From Syngnathus acus (Eukaryota > Chordata > Actinopteri > Syngnathiformes > Syngnathidae), in contig NC_051091.1 of assembly GCF_901709675.1 (NCBI RefSeq), positions 743,967 through 807,966 on the forward strand: DNA of 64,000 nt, read 5' to 3'. The stretch's first letter is position 1. Every line of letters starts with the position of its first letter. A program made the translations under genes and the position numbers. Shown here in pieces: positions 53,211 through 64,000 of this stretch. Under the pieces are notes generated by a model. It saw only the letters and a list, made by a program, of their open reading frames with translations, made no database searches and was not told where the DNA came from.

Positions 53211-53255
53211 GACCAGGGGCGTAGCTAGGAAGGGTGGCCGGGCCCCATCAAATGA
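53211..53255 (+). mobile_element. Possible DNA-transposon end fragment
   Basis: CCAGGGGCGTAGCTAGGAAG followed by GGGCCCC resembles the ends of some vertebrate non-autonomous DNA transposons. The segment is short and has no partner end. Confidence 0.3.
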
Positions 53256-54837
53256 AAAAAAGGTCAAGAGCAAAGAAGAGAGGCGACCAGTCTGTCATGG
53301 ATCGGCCCCAGCGATAATCACATTGACCAATGAACTGCTGCTGGCCCTCAGAGGCAATCGGAACATCCGTCAGCGAGACGTGAGCGGAGATCCGCTCACA
53401 TTAGAGACCTTAGACATTAGGGCCTCTCGTCGCTGCATCTCCGTCGACCATCCTCGAATGGCGTTAACCTCCAGTCACAGTAACGCCGCTGCTGTCTTTA
53501 TCGTCTCTGTCGCTGGTCTTGTTGGAAGTGAAAGCATTATCATCATCATCAGCAGATGAGCACGGCGACACTTTACCAGCCTGTCGGGAATGGGCGAAAA
53601 GCGCTCGAGACGCACAACGCGGCCTTTAAAAACCTTTGCTTTCCTGTTTTTGGAGCAGCTTTTTAGGCACTCGCAGGCCACAACTTTAGGACAATCCATT
53701 TATCGACTAGCGTTGACCTGGACTGAAGCAATGATGAAAAAAATGTATACCCCAAATATTTTGATTTATTATTTTCTCCATTTCCTTGCCCCCAAAAACT
53801 AAAATTATCAAGCTTGGTAGAATAGTCACTCATGTACATATAATATACATGTGTTCATTCAGTGTTGAGCAATAGTCTTGGTCTCGTGCCAAAATGCGAG
53901 CAGCATGATGAAAGAAGAAAACATGGCAATTGTAATTGCATTGAGAAATGCATGGTTAAAATGTGATTTTTCCATTGAGCGTTCTGACCTCTTTTTTAAT
54001 GTATTGAATGAGCTAGCGTCCCAACTTAAAAAAAAAAAAAGCCACCAGCACTGATGAAGCTGTTGTTCAACAAAGTGATGACAAGCGCAGTTTAAGGGAC
54101 TTAAAAAACAGTTTTCTCGGCAGCCACTTTATTCCTACGCCGGGTGTAATGAGAATGAAATCTCTGTGCGCTCACTAGATTCATTGTGTTTACAGGCTCT
54201 CTGACTCTTTCCAGTTAACATTCCAGTCAAGAAATGGCCGCTTAGGTAGAGATCTGTCGTTTTGAGTTTTTGCTGCATGTGGGATAGATTTTGATTGTGA
54301 TGTATTCCAAATCATTAGCACAGCCAACAAGCAGAAGAGGGTCTGAAATTGAGCAATAATAACAGCGGATGACTTTTGGGCATTGGGCTAAGCACCAATT
54401 ACTAAAAGGGGCAGAGGAGTGCTTTGTCCCCTGAATTTCCCGCGACGCTCTAAATTTTAAAAGCAACCGATTACCTCCAAAACTAATTCTTGTTCATTTT
54501 TAAGTCGGTTGTTTTGTTTTCACCATTTTCGAGACTACAAAAAAATGTTTGACTAGTCGGCAGAGCATTGGGTAGACAAAAAAAGAAACTGAAGTCAGCC
54601 ATTTTGATGTCAAGTAAACATGTTTGGAATCATGCGTACTCGATGGGCGACATGAACTTGCCAAGCTTTTTGCAGTCTGCTTTACCATTTGTGTACTCAT
54701 TCTTCAATTTGGCCTTCACGCTGTTGATGGCAAGCTCCTCTAAGATGAAGAGCATTGGCCAGCATCTGCTCCTTTTTCTCAAGTGTTTGTTCTCCCAATC
54801 CGACTATAAGTGGTGTGTTCTCGCTCTCTCTCGCTCT

Positions 54838-54943
<106 letters not shown>

Positions 54944-55439
54944 ATCTTGAAGCTTCTCTGTACTTCATGTTTTGTATTTTTGGGGTTCTGGCTGTGCCAT
55001 TTGTAGGAAGGCGAGGGTTGCATCTGACTTGTTTTCCTTCCTCCACTGCATCTGTGTGCTTGTTTCCTCGTGTCCTATTCATACGGCGCCCAAGCTGTAA
55101 TAATCTCCGAGCATGAGCTATCGATCGCCTCGAAGCGAGCAATACGGTAGCGGCGTCTGCGTGCTGTTTGCCGATCTTTATTATCTCGTGGCCGGAGCCG
55201 CGCGCGCATGTGCGTGTGACTCGGATGCGCGGTAATGAGTCGCTCGCATCCTCTGTCTCTCTTGCACTGGCAGCTGGGATGTAACCATGGCAACGGCAGC
55301 TTGATCCTGGCTGCAAGCAAAGGGACTTGAAAGAGAAGGCTTGAAGCTCTCCCTTCATCTGCGCTCCACTGTGTCTGACCATGGCCAAATGAGTGAGTGG
55401 CCTTGCAGAAATCTCACCTCAGGGTTGGGAGGGGGGGTG

Positions 55440-55725
55440 AAGATGCACAGGGTAAAGTCAAGACCCAATGATTGTCACGCGCACACACATCTGGGTGTGG
55501 TGAAATTTGTCTCTGCATTTAACCCATCCCCTGGGGGAGCAGTGAGCAGCAGCGGTGCCGCCGCGCCCGGGAATCATTTGGTGACCTAACCCCCCAATTC
55601 CAACCCTTAATGCTGAGTGCCAAGCAGGGAGGCAATGGGTCCCATTTTTAGAGTCTTTGGGTTTGAACTCACAACCTTCCAGTCTCAGGGCGGACACTCT
55701 ACCACTAGCCCACTGAGCTGTTCAA
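55440..55725 (-). mobile_element. tRNA-derived fish SINE
   Basis: On the minus strand the element opens with a tRNA-like head: GGGCTAGTGGTAGAGTGTCC (A-box region) and GTGAGTTCAAACCC (B box, consensus GGTTCGANTCC). The body then runs through AAAATGGGACCCATTGCCTC and a conserved GGGGATGGGTTAAATGCAG block, as in a widespread fish SINE family. It is close to full length and better preserved than the SINE at 11791. It is not a functional tRNA. Confidence 0.75.
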
Positions 55726-56539
55726 CGCCTTGTGATTTTTAAATGGCAACACTGCCATCTTTCGACTTGAAATTATACACCAAGAAAGACATAAATTGTT
55801 GGATTGAAGTCCGGATTTCAATCAATCCCAAAAAAAAGGCTACATTCACGTAAAAAAAATATCTAAATTCTTTAATCATGAATTACCAGACATTTAAAGT
55901 AGATTTGCCTATATTACCTGCAATTTTTGAACATTTTGACGGAATTTTCAGGACCTGCAATAAAAGAAAGAACAGACTCTTCTTTCTTTAAAAAAAAGAT
56001 CGTTTCTGGATTTTCTGTTCTTTAGTAATCAGGTACAGAACCTGGGTTGAGTTTCATTACTTGGTTTGTGCTTTTGTGCTGTGCGCCTCAAACTACAGTA
56101 TAAAAGAAGAAAACAAACTTTTTCTCGTGGCAAAGGTATCTGCAGAACAAATACGTCATGTGTAAAGTTCACAAGGAACAATAAGACTAACTGTGTCTCA
56201 GTTTAGCAACACAACCAAAGCAATATGTCAAATATAACAGTCAATATATGTCATGTAGAAATGAACATGCCAACTGCTGTTGACATCATTTCAAGTCTTT
56301 TTGCACATCAAGATGCCGTCACGTCAGATTTTGACCCTTGCAATTCTGCATTACTGCTGCCTCCTAGTGGAAAGAAATAGGCATGCCTTTTGACCATGAT
56401 TATAAAACACAGGATGTGGTAGCTTGTCATTAAAAAAAAAGTTTTAGGTTACGGTCTGGTAGATTTTTCAGGTGGGGTTAAGAAATTCAGGCTTTAAGTA
56501 AGGGAATAATTAGGATTCAAGATAAGGCTTAGGGCAATT

Positions 56540-56660
56540 GGCCAGTGCTGGGCAAATACGAACTTAAAATGTGCTACTAGTATTAGTCACTTAATATTAT
56601 GAAAAAGGTCATTCAAGTAACTCAATTAGGTATTTTAAATATAATGACTTAAATGTTGTA
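56540..56660 (+). mobile_element. hAT-like non-autonomous transposon fragment
   Basis: It begins CAGTGCTGGGCAAATACGAA and continues with AGTATTAGTCACTTAATATT and CAAGTAACTCAATTAGG, resembling the CAGTGTTGGG.AAGTTACTT ends of fish hAT elements. No opposite terminus was identified. Confidence 0.45.
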
Positions 56661-57730
56661 CAGAGGCTGAGATCAAGCGGAGTCAAATTCCCTGTTTGGC
56701 ATGCACAAACGTGATCAATAATGCTGATTCTGATTCTGCATTTCAAAGCCCAGCTGACAAAGTAGAAAAGCAAAGCCCAATATATCCTGGATTTCCCTAG
56801 TTCAAGTACTCTCTTCACTAATCTCTTTTTGTTTGCTTGTTAATCTTCCATTTTTTCTTGAATGCCACAATTTACTGTAACTGCGGCTTCTTATCCCTCC
56901 ATCGGATCAACTTGGAGTCAAGTGCTTTTCGCGCAAGTTCCTAGCGAGATGAGCCATGCTCGTAAAGTTGAATCTCGTGGCACCATCATGTTTCTGAAAG
57001 TAATCCGCTGTCGCTCTAATGGAGGCGCAGATCAATACAGATGGATTTTGCGTTTGCTTTTCATATCACGAGCTGCATGTGAGTCCATCTTGGATTAAGA
57101 TCCATTTGAGGTGTTTCTTTCTCTTCCCCCCTGGGCCACTGCTTGGATTTGATTTCACTTGATGTGATTGAAACGGGGCTGTGTGCGGGCCATTGTGTTG
57201 GCAAAATGAGTCATTAGAGCGCTCATAATGAGCAAATGGAGGCCTTGATTTCATTCCTTCAATTTCTCTCCTCATGAGGGAGAAACAGAGGTTGCTTACA
57301 AATCGGACGCTTCCTTCTTGTGGACGCTCACGTCTCTTTCCTGGAGGTGCGATAGATAATGCCGTCATCATCGCAATCTTGAAATCAATTGCTTCGGTGA
57401 AAGGCCTTGGCATTCTTTTCCTTTACCTGTAGCCTACCAGCAAAAAAAAAAAAAAGGATGCCTTCAATTAATTTAGCATATTGAAATTCATTTAAATGTC
57501 CATTTATTTTAATAAAGAAAAAATTCACATGACTATAAAAAAATAAAAATACAGCATTTTAGAGAAATGAAAAGAGAATGTAAGAATAGTGTTGTAGTAT
57601 TTTGCTTGGATGTGACCACTTGAAGTAACATCTGGAGCTGGAGTTTTCTCGCCACATTAGCTTGACGCTTGCTTTTTTGTTACTGAACACCGGCTGCCTT
57701 TCTCGAACAGACAGTGCAGTGCGTCAAGGC

Positions 57731-57747
57731 TTTTTTTTTTTTTTTTT
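57731..57747. repeat. Poly(T) run upstream of exon 1b
   Basis: About 17 consecutive T residues some 330 bp before the 1b start codon. Confidence 0.85.
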
Positions 57748-57749
57748 CT

Positions 57750-58074
57750 TCCAGTAATCGGTGAAACTCTGCCCTCCATGGTGACCTGCCCCCATCCCCT
57801 GTGGGAGTATTGGGTGTCCTCATAGCGATTCTTCCCTCCTCCCTCTCCTTCGTCTTCATCTCTTTCCAACTTGTTTCAAGGGATGGGGGGACCCAAGGGC
57901 AAAGCATCTCCGTCTCAGTTTGCACTTGAAGTGAGGGGTGGCTGATGATGCGCTGATGCTCACTTTTACCTGCTTACGGTTGTCGAACTGCTGCCTGCTT
58001 GGGATCTCGAAGATTTGAGCCCTTTCGACCTCATAGTTTGACATTTTAAGACCTTGTCAATTCTCCAATTCACA
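57750..58074 (+). promoter_or_regulatory. Probable internal promoter / 5' UTR of the ASIC1b exon
   Basis: Inferred from position. Exon 1b begins with its own ATG and an in-frame stop 34 bp upstream, and no credible acceptor feeding it is obvious, so transcription should start nearby. No TATA box or other core element is convincing. A poly(T) run at about 57731-57747 bounds the region on the left. An untranslated leader exon further upstream is also possible. Confidence 0.35.
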
Positions 58075-58728
58075 ATGCCGATGAGGATCATGTGCACCAT
58101 CTCCTTCTCCGGCGATGACGAAGACAAAGGTTTCAGCAAAGAAGGATTTGACGATCATTACAAAAGGGTGAAGAGGGATTACGGACACTCTCGGGAGTAC
58201 CTGGACGGGCTGGACGACAGCGAGGAAGAGGAGGACGGCTCGGGCAAGGTGGACGACCTGGCGACGTTCTTCGGCGGCTGCTCGCTCCACGGAGCCAACC
58301 ACGTGTTTGTGGAGAGCAAGACGTTTGGTGTCCGGCAGAGTTTGTGGGCAGCCGTCTTCACTTTGGCGCTGTCCGCCTTCTTGTTCCAGGTAGCCGACCG
58401 GATCATCTACTACCTCCAGTACGACCACATCACCATGCTGGATGAGAAGGTGGCCCAAAACATGACCTTCCCAGCAGTCACTTTGTGCAATTACAACTTT
58501 GTGCGCAAGTCGCAGATGAGCTACAGCGACTTGATCTTCATGGCCCCTCTGCTGGGCTTTGACGAAAGCATGGCGCCAGGGTACACGCTGGCCCCGGAGC
58601 CCGAGCGCCCGACGGGCTCTCGCTTCAGCATCGACGAATTCTATAACCGCACCCGGCACCGCATTGAAGACATTCTGCTGGAATGCAACTTTAGGGGCTT
58701 CGAATGCGGCCCGGAGTACTTTCGAGAG
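58075..58728 (+). CDS. asic1: ASIC1b-type alternative first coding exon
   Basis: This single exon encodes 218 residues of an alternative N-terminal third resembling mammalian ASIC1b. It begins MPMRIMCTISFSGDD (rat ASIC1b begins MPIQIFCSVSFSSGEE). An acidic cluster follows at about 44-54, then DLATF, C-S-L-HG at 69-73 and HVFVE. TM1 is at about 89-114, HITMLDE at 118-124, FPAVTLCNYN at 132-141, SYSDLIFMAPLLGFDES at 149-165, and FYNRT at 189-193. Cysteines C204 and C211 match the ASIC disulfide pair. Possible N-glycosylation sites are N129-M-T and N191-R-T. The ATG has A at -3 and is the first in-frame ATG after a TGA at 58039-58041; a second in-frame ATG follows at 58081. The donor GAG|GTAGGT at 58729 leaves phase 0, at the homologous residue to the end of the 1a module. 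It is best read as a second promoter and first exon of the same gene. A separate tandem asic gene is the alternative. Confidence 0.92.
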
Positions 58729-59166
58729 GTAGGTCCCGCTCTCAGACACTTGGGCATCCAGTCAGGTTAGAGTAATAATAAGAATGATAATAATCCTAAT
58801 GCTTGTTTCATTGGCAATTGTCTTTATTTTCTTCGACAGTAACAGCATTTATTTTTCCATCATGGAAACATCCCGGCTGCAATGATCCATAGGATCTATT
58901 GTGTTGGTTTCAAATACTTTGCGTTCTAGATTTTCTTTTATTTCGTTTCATTTTATTTTGCCCAAAACTATTGTGAATTCCCCGGATGGCGGCAAGTGAC
59001 TCAGTCCCTAAGCAGTAGGAAAGATGCATCCGCATTATCCTTCATTCTTCTGGACAGCAAATCAATCGAATGTATTTATTTTGGGTTCCACGGCCATTGG
59101 CGGTGTCAGTGTAATTCCCGCTTGTGACTGTTTATTACCTGGGCCTAAAAGCCGCTAATGGCCCCG

Positions 59167-59330
59167 TCCGACTCGATTGTGTGGATTCAGGCAAATGGAG
59201 CAGGGATGATTGATGACTTTTTTCCCCCTAACACCTCTTTGTCATTTCCTATTAGCTACAAGTGACATTAAAAGAGCTCTAATGCAAGACAGTGAAGATT
59301 GATTGAACGACGGGAGCAGTACAGAGCCAC
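59167..59330 (+). promoter_or_regulatory. Candidate duplicated non-coding element, copy B
   Basis: The partner of the segment at 45972-46130, lying about 440 bp after exon 1b. The blocks ATTGTGTGGATTC, GGGATGATTGATG, GAGCTCTAATGCAAG and GATTGAAC occur in the same order as in copy A with nearly the same spacing. Function is inferred only from this apparent conservation. Confidence 0.45.
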
Positions 59331-59817
59331 GTGACTCTTTGTCGTAAGCAGCAGCCACATTGGGAGAGTCAGCACTATCAATGACTAACAATGGAGCACA
59401 GCGACAAAACTAGCATCAACTACTACTAGCATCAAACTAGTTTGTATAGTCTGGCAGCGCGACCGACCGTCGTCAACGACAAAAAAGTCTTGTAGTCTGA
59501 GAAGGACATCAGCCAAGATTCAGCGATTTTATTTTATTTTTCTTCTTCTATGTTTTTTCCAGCAGTCTGGATGCTCTGTGGCATCATGCTGCCTCTTAGT
59601 GGTCAATCTTGGGGTTGCAAGAAACATAGCCTTGTTGGAATTTGGAAGAAAAGTTCAGCATAAATTGTCTCAGGTTGCCTTAGTTTAGTGTCCTGGGGCA
59701 GAATATGAGCCTCTTCTCTATTGAGCCACTTCCTGCTCTGTCCTTATCCCTTCACATCGGAACTCTCCTTTCTCCCGTTGTCATCAAAATCAAATTTGTT
59801 TTCTTTGTACCATGGAT

Positions 59818-59844
59818 GGATGGAGGGAGGGAGGGAGGGAGGGC
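59818..59844 (+). repeat. GGGA microsatellite, G-quadruplex-like
   Basis: Five GGG runs spaced by single A residues within a GGAT/GGGA repeat. Confidence 0.75.
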
Positions 59845-60726
59845 AAGCTACTTTTCTCTTCGACAGGGCCTTGACAGTGCCATTGCATGCTAGTGTTTCA
59901 AACAGTGTTGTCCAGAGGCCCAACTTGTGGCTCTCAATCTTCACTCAGCCTAATTCACTCAAAACAAACGGCTGCAATTTGGAGGTGCTACTTGTGTGAA
60001 TGAGAAGGCTGCTGCTATGTAACAATAAGCCATTTTCAGAAACAGGCGTACGTACGTATAAAAGATTTACATCACTTGCTTATTTCATCTCCCACTTGAA
60101 GTGAGCCAGCTATTTGGATACAAACAATCGTTTCTTTTCTGTCAAATGTGATTCCTGTTTTTGGGGTTCATGGAGGTGTTCTGAAGATTTGCAGTATTGC
60201 CTCAGGAGAACAATGGTCACTGATCTTGGGAGTTCTAATCTAGTCTCTGTTTAAGACACTCTTGAGTGAGTGCATCAAGAAAAGGGGAGCGAACAGCTTG
60301 TATTTGTGTCTCTATTCATAAATAAATGAAAACTAACAGGATTATGCGTGCTGCCGTCACACTTCGGTTGGGTGTTAAAGTCAATTTGTTTCTGTCACGT
60401 TCTTTTTACTCACAAATGCAAATCCGCCTCATGAAAGTGTCGACGCCCTGGAGGAAGGGGAATTCAATCCGGCGTTTCTTGTTTCCCACGACGTCTTTTT
60501 TCATCCGCTCACATAGCGTCGTCTCTTTTCCGACGTCTGCCTCTCGTTTGATGGGTGTGCCTCCGATCCATCAGGCGACAACAAGAAAAACACATCTGGG
60601 ATGGCCGTGCTCCGTCTCGCTGATGGAAGAGCGCGAGACGAGAAGAAAACGAAGCTACTCGGGGTGCAATGGAGAATGCTTTCCGAATTTTTTCTGTGTG
60701 ATGCAGAGAGACAAACGTATAGTATT

Positions 60727-61086
60727 TGTCACGACTCGTCCCCGGTTGCTGTATTGTCTTTATGTTACCATGGTTTCTGTTGGCGTCGCCCCTCCCCTCC
60801 CCTCCTGTGTCACCTCAATCAGTGTCATCACAGTCATCTGCCTCTTGTTACCTGTTTTGTATTTCAGTCCTGTCAGCCCCTCACTCCACTTCCTGTCGGA
60901 TCATTGATGTCGCTGTCGGTCAGTTCGGTTTCAGTTGTCCAGTCTGTCGGTCAGTCCAGTTATTACGTTGTTGGGTCGTGATGTTAGTTTGTCCGTCTGT
61001 TCCCCTTCATCCTCCATTCCAACTCCCTTTTCCCTCGATAGATAAACCAAGCATTTGGTCGCCCTGCTCCATTCCGTTCCGTGACA
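60727..61086 (+). mobile_element. Solo LTR, Gypsy-type, with 5-bp target duplication
   Basis: The segment starts TGTCACGAC and ends TTCCGTGACA, giving the 7-bp inverted termini TGTCACG/CGTGACA and the TG...CA boundary of an LTR. It is flanked by a perfect 5-bp duplication GTATT (60722-60726 and 61087-61091). The length of 360 bp and the 5-bp duplication fit Ty3/Gypsy-type LTRs. The internal TTTTGTATTTCAGTCCTG stretch suggests plus orientation. No internal gag/pol sequence lies beside it, so it is a solo LTR left by recombination. Confidence 0.85.
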
Positions 61087-61147
61087 GTATTTGATAAGGA
61101 AGTGTAATGGTTGCACGTTCTAGCCATACTACCGCTATTTTTTAGAC

Positions 61148-61350
61148 CAGGGGTCAGCAAATTTTGAGAGCCACTTTTTGGAGACTAATTCATGTGAAGA
61201 GCTACTTGTTTGATACGTCTTGAAAGAAATCACAAATGACTTTTAATGGGTTGAATTTAGGGTTATGTCCCCTCGCCGCTGAGCTATTTATGAAACAAGG
61301 CCGAGGGCTACTCCTAGTCCGAGGAGGCTACCTCCTGGCCGCAGTCACTC
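61148..61350 (+). mobile_element. Possible hAT-like fragment
   Basis: It begins CAGGGGTCAGCAAATTTTGA with GAGAGCCAC and GAAGAGCTAC, and later has CAAGGCCGAGGGCTACTCC, a pattern seen in fish non-autonomous hAT elements. Boundaries are uncertain. Confidence 0.4.
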
Positions 61351-63827
61351 CGTTGGTGGCCTGCCTGCGCCTTCAACAAATTCAATGCAGATGGGCTTTA
61401 TGGCTAGCTTGCATGGTGCTTCAGGCATGATATCAAACTCATGGGAAATGGCACCACGTCCATTTGAATATCCATACAGCATGGGAGAAAAGATTCCGTA
61501 CTTCCATGATACTGCATAAGTTGCAAAGACACCCGGCAATCATTTTTAGTTGTGACAAAACGTATATGTCTTCTTTAAACGCAATAGTTACCATTACTAT
61601 ATCGGATTGGATTGAATTAGATTGTGTGTTTTACCTTCAGCTTAACATAGTATTATACTGGCAAGGTGTGGAAAAAAACGTGTACTAATTAAAAGCCTGT
61701 CTTCCCCTTTAAGTCACCCTGTGTCCTGAACTAAACATGCTGAATGGATTTGAGGTTATGCTAATAAGCTTGATTAAATGTCAGGTGGCGATCAATACGT
61801 GCTCGCCCAGCGCTGAAAAAGTGTTGGCAACAAGCATGAAGTATCCATGTGTCCGTGTGAGATACTAACTAGCCGCTGTCAGATAAGTGTACAGCTGTTT
61901 GAAAATGTCATTTGTGCAGACGTTTCTAGCCATCAGCATTCAAGTGGAAGATGAATGCATGAATCATTATTAAATCAATTCAATCAAAGGAGAACAGCGA
62001 TGTTCAATCAACCTGTAAAATGTGTTTTTTGAATTGTTTTATTTATGACAAGTCAAATACCACAATATTTAATGGGATAAAGGACTGATTCTATTTTAAT
62101 CAAGCCCTTGGGTTACTGCTACGTAAATCGATGTCACCCAATGTGGACCATACTTTGCCCACACCGGCTGCTAAACACACAATTAAAAAGTCCATTTTCC
62201 ATAACACTGTATGTCACTTTTAAAGTTGTTTTATTCACTTTGCTCGGCACAAAAGCGCAGCTTCAGGTTTGAAGTAAAAGGTCTACTTGTTCAAGCTGGA
62301 CTACAGATTTTGCTTTTGCTTTTTTTTTTCTTCATAGGTTTAAGCTTTCTTTGTGTTGGAAGGCATTGAAGGCCGGGGCACATTTGCTTGGCTTTCTTTC
62401 CATGGCTACAGAAGTCAAGTTGCACATCGTTAGCCCAATAGACTCATTGTTATTTTGTTATTTAATATTGCAGGTTGTACATTTTTACTGAAGTACAGAG
62501 TGTGAGTACTTGGTGCTCATTTGTAATCAGTGGCATTAATGCGAGACGAAAACATTCACTTAAGTCACTGAACATTGATAATGAGATGAAAATCAGTGGA
62601 GCAATTAGGTACAGATGAGATGCGTGACAAGTGTCTGGCCAGGACCGGCAGCCATTTTACCAGTTGGCTAAATAGGCTGATTAGAGTGCTTAATGGCTTC
62701 GTGCAAGAGTGTACGACCAAAAACAAAAAAAACAAAAAACATGCTTCTCAAAGCGTGAAGAAGTATCACTGAATCAAATGTTTAAACTGCGCGTATTGTT
62801 AGAGTGCCTTCAGCTTTTTTTTTGTTTTTTTTAAAGCCAGTACAGTCCAATAGTAAATTACAATTTAGTGGAGATTAGTTTTTAAATTCACCACGTTTGC
62901 ACTTAATCTGGTAGAACTGTTTGTTTTAAAACATTTGTTGCTTATTTAACTTGTGCACCATACATTTGCAAGCGCTTGCTTCTCGTTTGTTCAGCAGGGG
63001 GCACTGTTACTTCACATTACTCCGTCTATCTAGCCAAAGGACAGAAAATAGTTTTGAATTGAAGCCTTCCCGTTTTTTTGCATTTTAGAAAAAGAACCAC
63101 GTTTTCAAATTGGACCCCACGAGTTTCTTTTTGACATTTGAACTCAAGTCAATCACGTGAATTGATATTATGAATATGATGTCAGGGAATTTTCTTCTAT
63201 CCAAAAAGTCAAGCTTCGTAAAGTGCACACAAGGCTTATTAAATCGGTATTGTCATTCATTTTGATTGCATTTTGTTATATATTTGTTTTTCATTCTTTT
63301 TTCAGATATTTTTTTTAATTCATTTTTAGTTTATTTATTTTAGGGATTTTACATACCGGAGTAATTTATCAAATCAATGTGACTTGTTTAACCGGATACA
63401 CACACGCACACACTTGTTTTTTACGCTTCTTTGATGTACATAAGCATCTCTCAGTTGAGATTTAAAGAAACATATGGCATGCTAATGAGTTTGTGTTGTT
63501 AAACCAGTCAAGTGATGCAAGTGAATGTAGTAAATGTGTCCAAGCAGGTTTTCCCTGAGCTGCTGTTAATCTTGAATCCCCTTTCCTTTGACGGAGCAGC
63601 AAAAACAAGTGCTGCAAAGCTAAATAAGGCTGATTCATGTCATTAGTCCCTAGGACAGACTGCACATTTGGAACAGCAATAATAGAGGTGGCGGTTTCTC
63701 AGCTCGTTAGGGGGTGTTAAGCAGCCAAGCAAATTAACAAGTCGACTCCATCGCAATCAAATGGAAAGAATCAAGTGACATGTTCTTCTCAGTGAATACA
63801 ATGGAAATCTGAAGGACACCTCTTGCT

Positions 63828-63953
63828 TGCAGCCACGCAGGCAGCCACGCAGGCAGCCACGCAGGCAGGCAGGCAGGCAGGCAGGCAGCCACGCAGGCAG
63901 CCACGCAGGCAGCCACGCAGGCAGCCACGCAGGCAGCCACACAGGCAGCCACG

Positions 63954-63992
<39 letters not shown>

Positions 63993-64000
63993 CCACGCAG
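63828..64000. repeat. GCAG / GCAGCCAC minisatellite, runs off the window
   Basis: Tandem CAGGCAGCCACG 12-mers alternate with pure GCAG tetramer runs over at least 170 bp and reach the last base. Minus-strand frames read as Ala-Cys-Val or Pro-Ala-Trp-Leu repeats with no other coding support. Confidence 0.95.

Larger units (their letters stand above)
58729..64000 (+). other. asic1: Intron after exon 1b, continuing past the window
   Basis: It opens with GTAGGT at 58729. No shared ASIC exon appears before the window ends. It holds the candidate element at 59167-59330, a GGGA repeat at 59818, a solo LTR at 60727-61086, a hAT-like fragment at 61148 and a minisatellite from 63828. From about 61360 to 63820 I see only AT-rich non-coding sequence. 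Confidence 0.8.

Noticed and set aside
55640-55725. Possible tRNA gene
   Set aside because: The A- and B-box-like sequences belong to a SINE head. There is no cloverleaf with paired acceptor stem, and a SINE body follows.
58732-58740. Alternative donor GGTCCC one codon after the chosen 1b donor
   Set aside because: It is a weaker match than GAG|GTAGGT and would add one residue relative to the family alignment.
58057-58749. 230-codon open frame on the minus strand opposite exon 1b
   Set aside because: It is the antisense shadow of a GC-rich coding exon. The plus strand has unmistakable ASIC homology and proper splice signals, and the minus frame resembles nothing known.
60326-60907. 193-codon plus-strand frame
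   Set aside because: Its 3' third is inside the solo LTR, the rest shows no recognisable motif, and its length falls within what six frames of 64 kb can give by chance.

Overview
The window looks like nuclear DNA from a ray-finned fish, probably a teleost. It has a vertebrate acid-sensing ion channel gene split by very long introns and dense CA, tetranucleotide and trinucleotide repeats. It also has retroelement remnants of kinds common in fish: L2/Rex-like LINE 3' ends, tRNA-derived SINEs and a Gypsy-type solo LTR. The species cannot be named from this. No prokaryotic, viral or organellar gene is visible.

The only protein-coding gene I can support is one plus-strand gene, asic1-type (DEG/ENaC superfamily). 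Two coding exons at 7030-7391 and 15347-15542 encode an ASIC1a-like N-terminal third: cytosolic tail, HG motif, TM1 and first part of the extracellular domain, 186 codons in all. A third coding exon at 58075-58728 encodes an alternative ASIC1b-like N-terminal third of 218 codons in a single exon. Both modules end in phase 0 at the same place in the family alignment. This is what is expected if each is spliced to the same downstream exons, which must lie beyond position 64000. No later ASIC exon was found inside the window. The likely layout is: promoter 1a, exons 1a-1 and 1a-2, more than 48 kb of intron, promoter and exon 1b inside that intron, then shared exons.

Region by region: 1-6200 is upstream intergenic DNA with simple repeats and a diverged local duplication. 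6200-7029 is the GC/CpG-rich 5' flank and probable 5' UTR. 7392-15346 is intron 1, with a minisatellite just after the donor, a hAT-like fragment, an L2/Rex LINE 3' end and a degenerate SINE. 15543-58074 is intronic and carries LINE fragments near 21.6, 29.1, 36.7 and 42.7 kb, a SINE at 55.5 kb, large tetranucleotide arrays and a perfect 16-bp-arm hairpin at 48.4 kb. 58729-64000 is intronic and holds a 360-bp solo LTR with a perfect 5-bp target duplication. A GCAG-rich minisatellite runs off the end.

The most interesting points are the 1a/1b alternative-exon architecture, with substitutions at known proton-gating positions, and a pair of diverged non-coding segments (about 45972-46130 and 59167-59330) that look like copies of one intronic element on either side of exon 1b. 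No new defence or mobile system was found.
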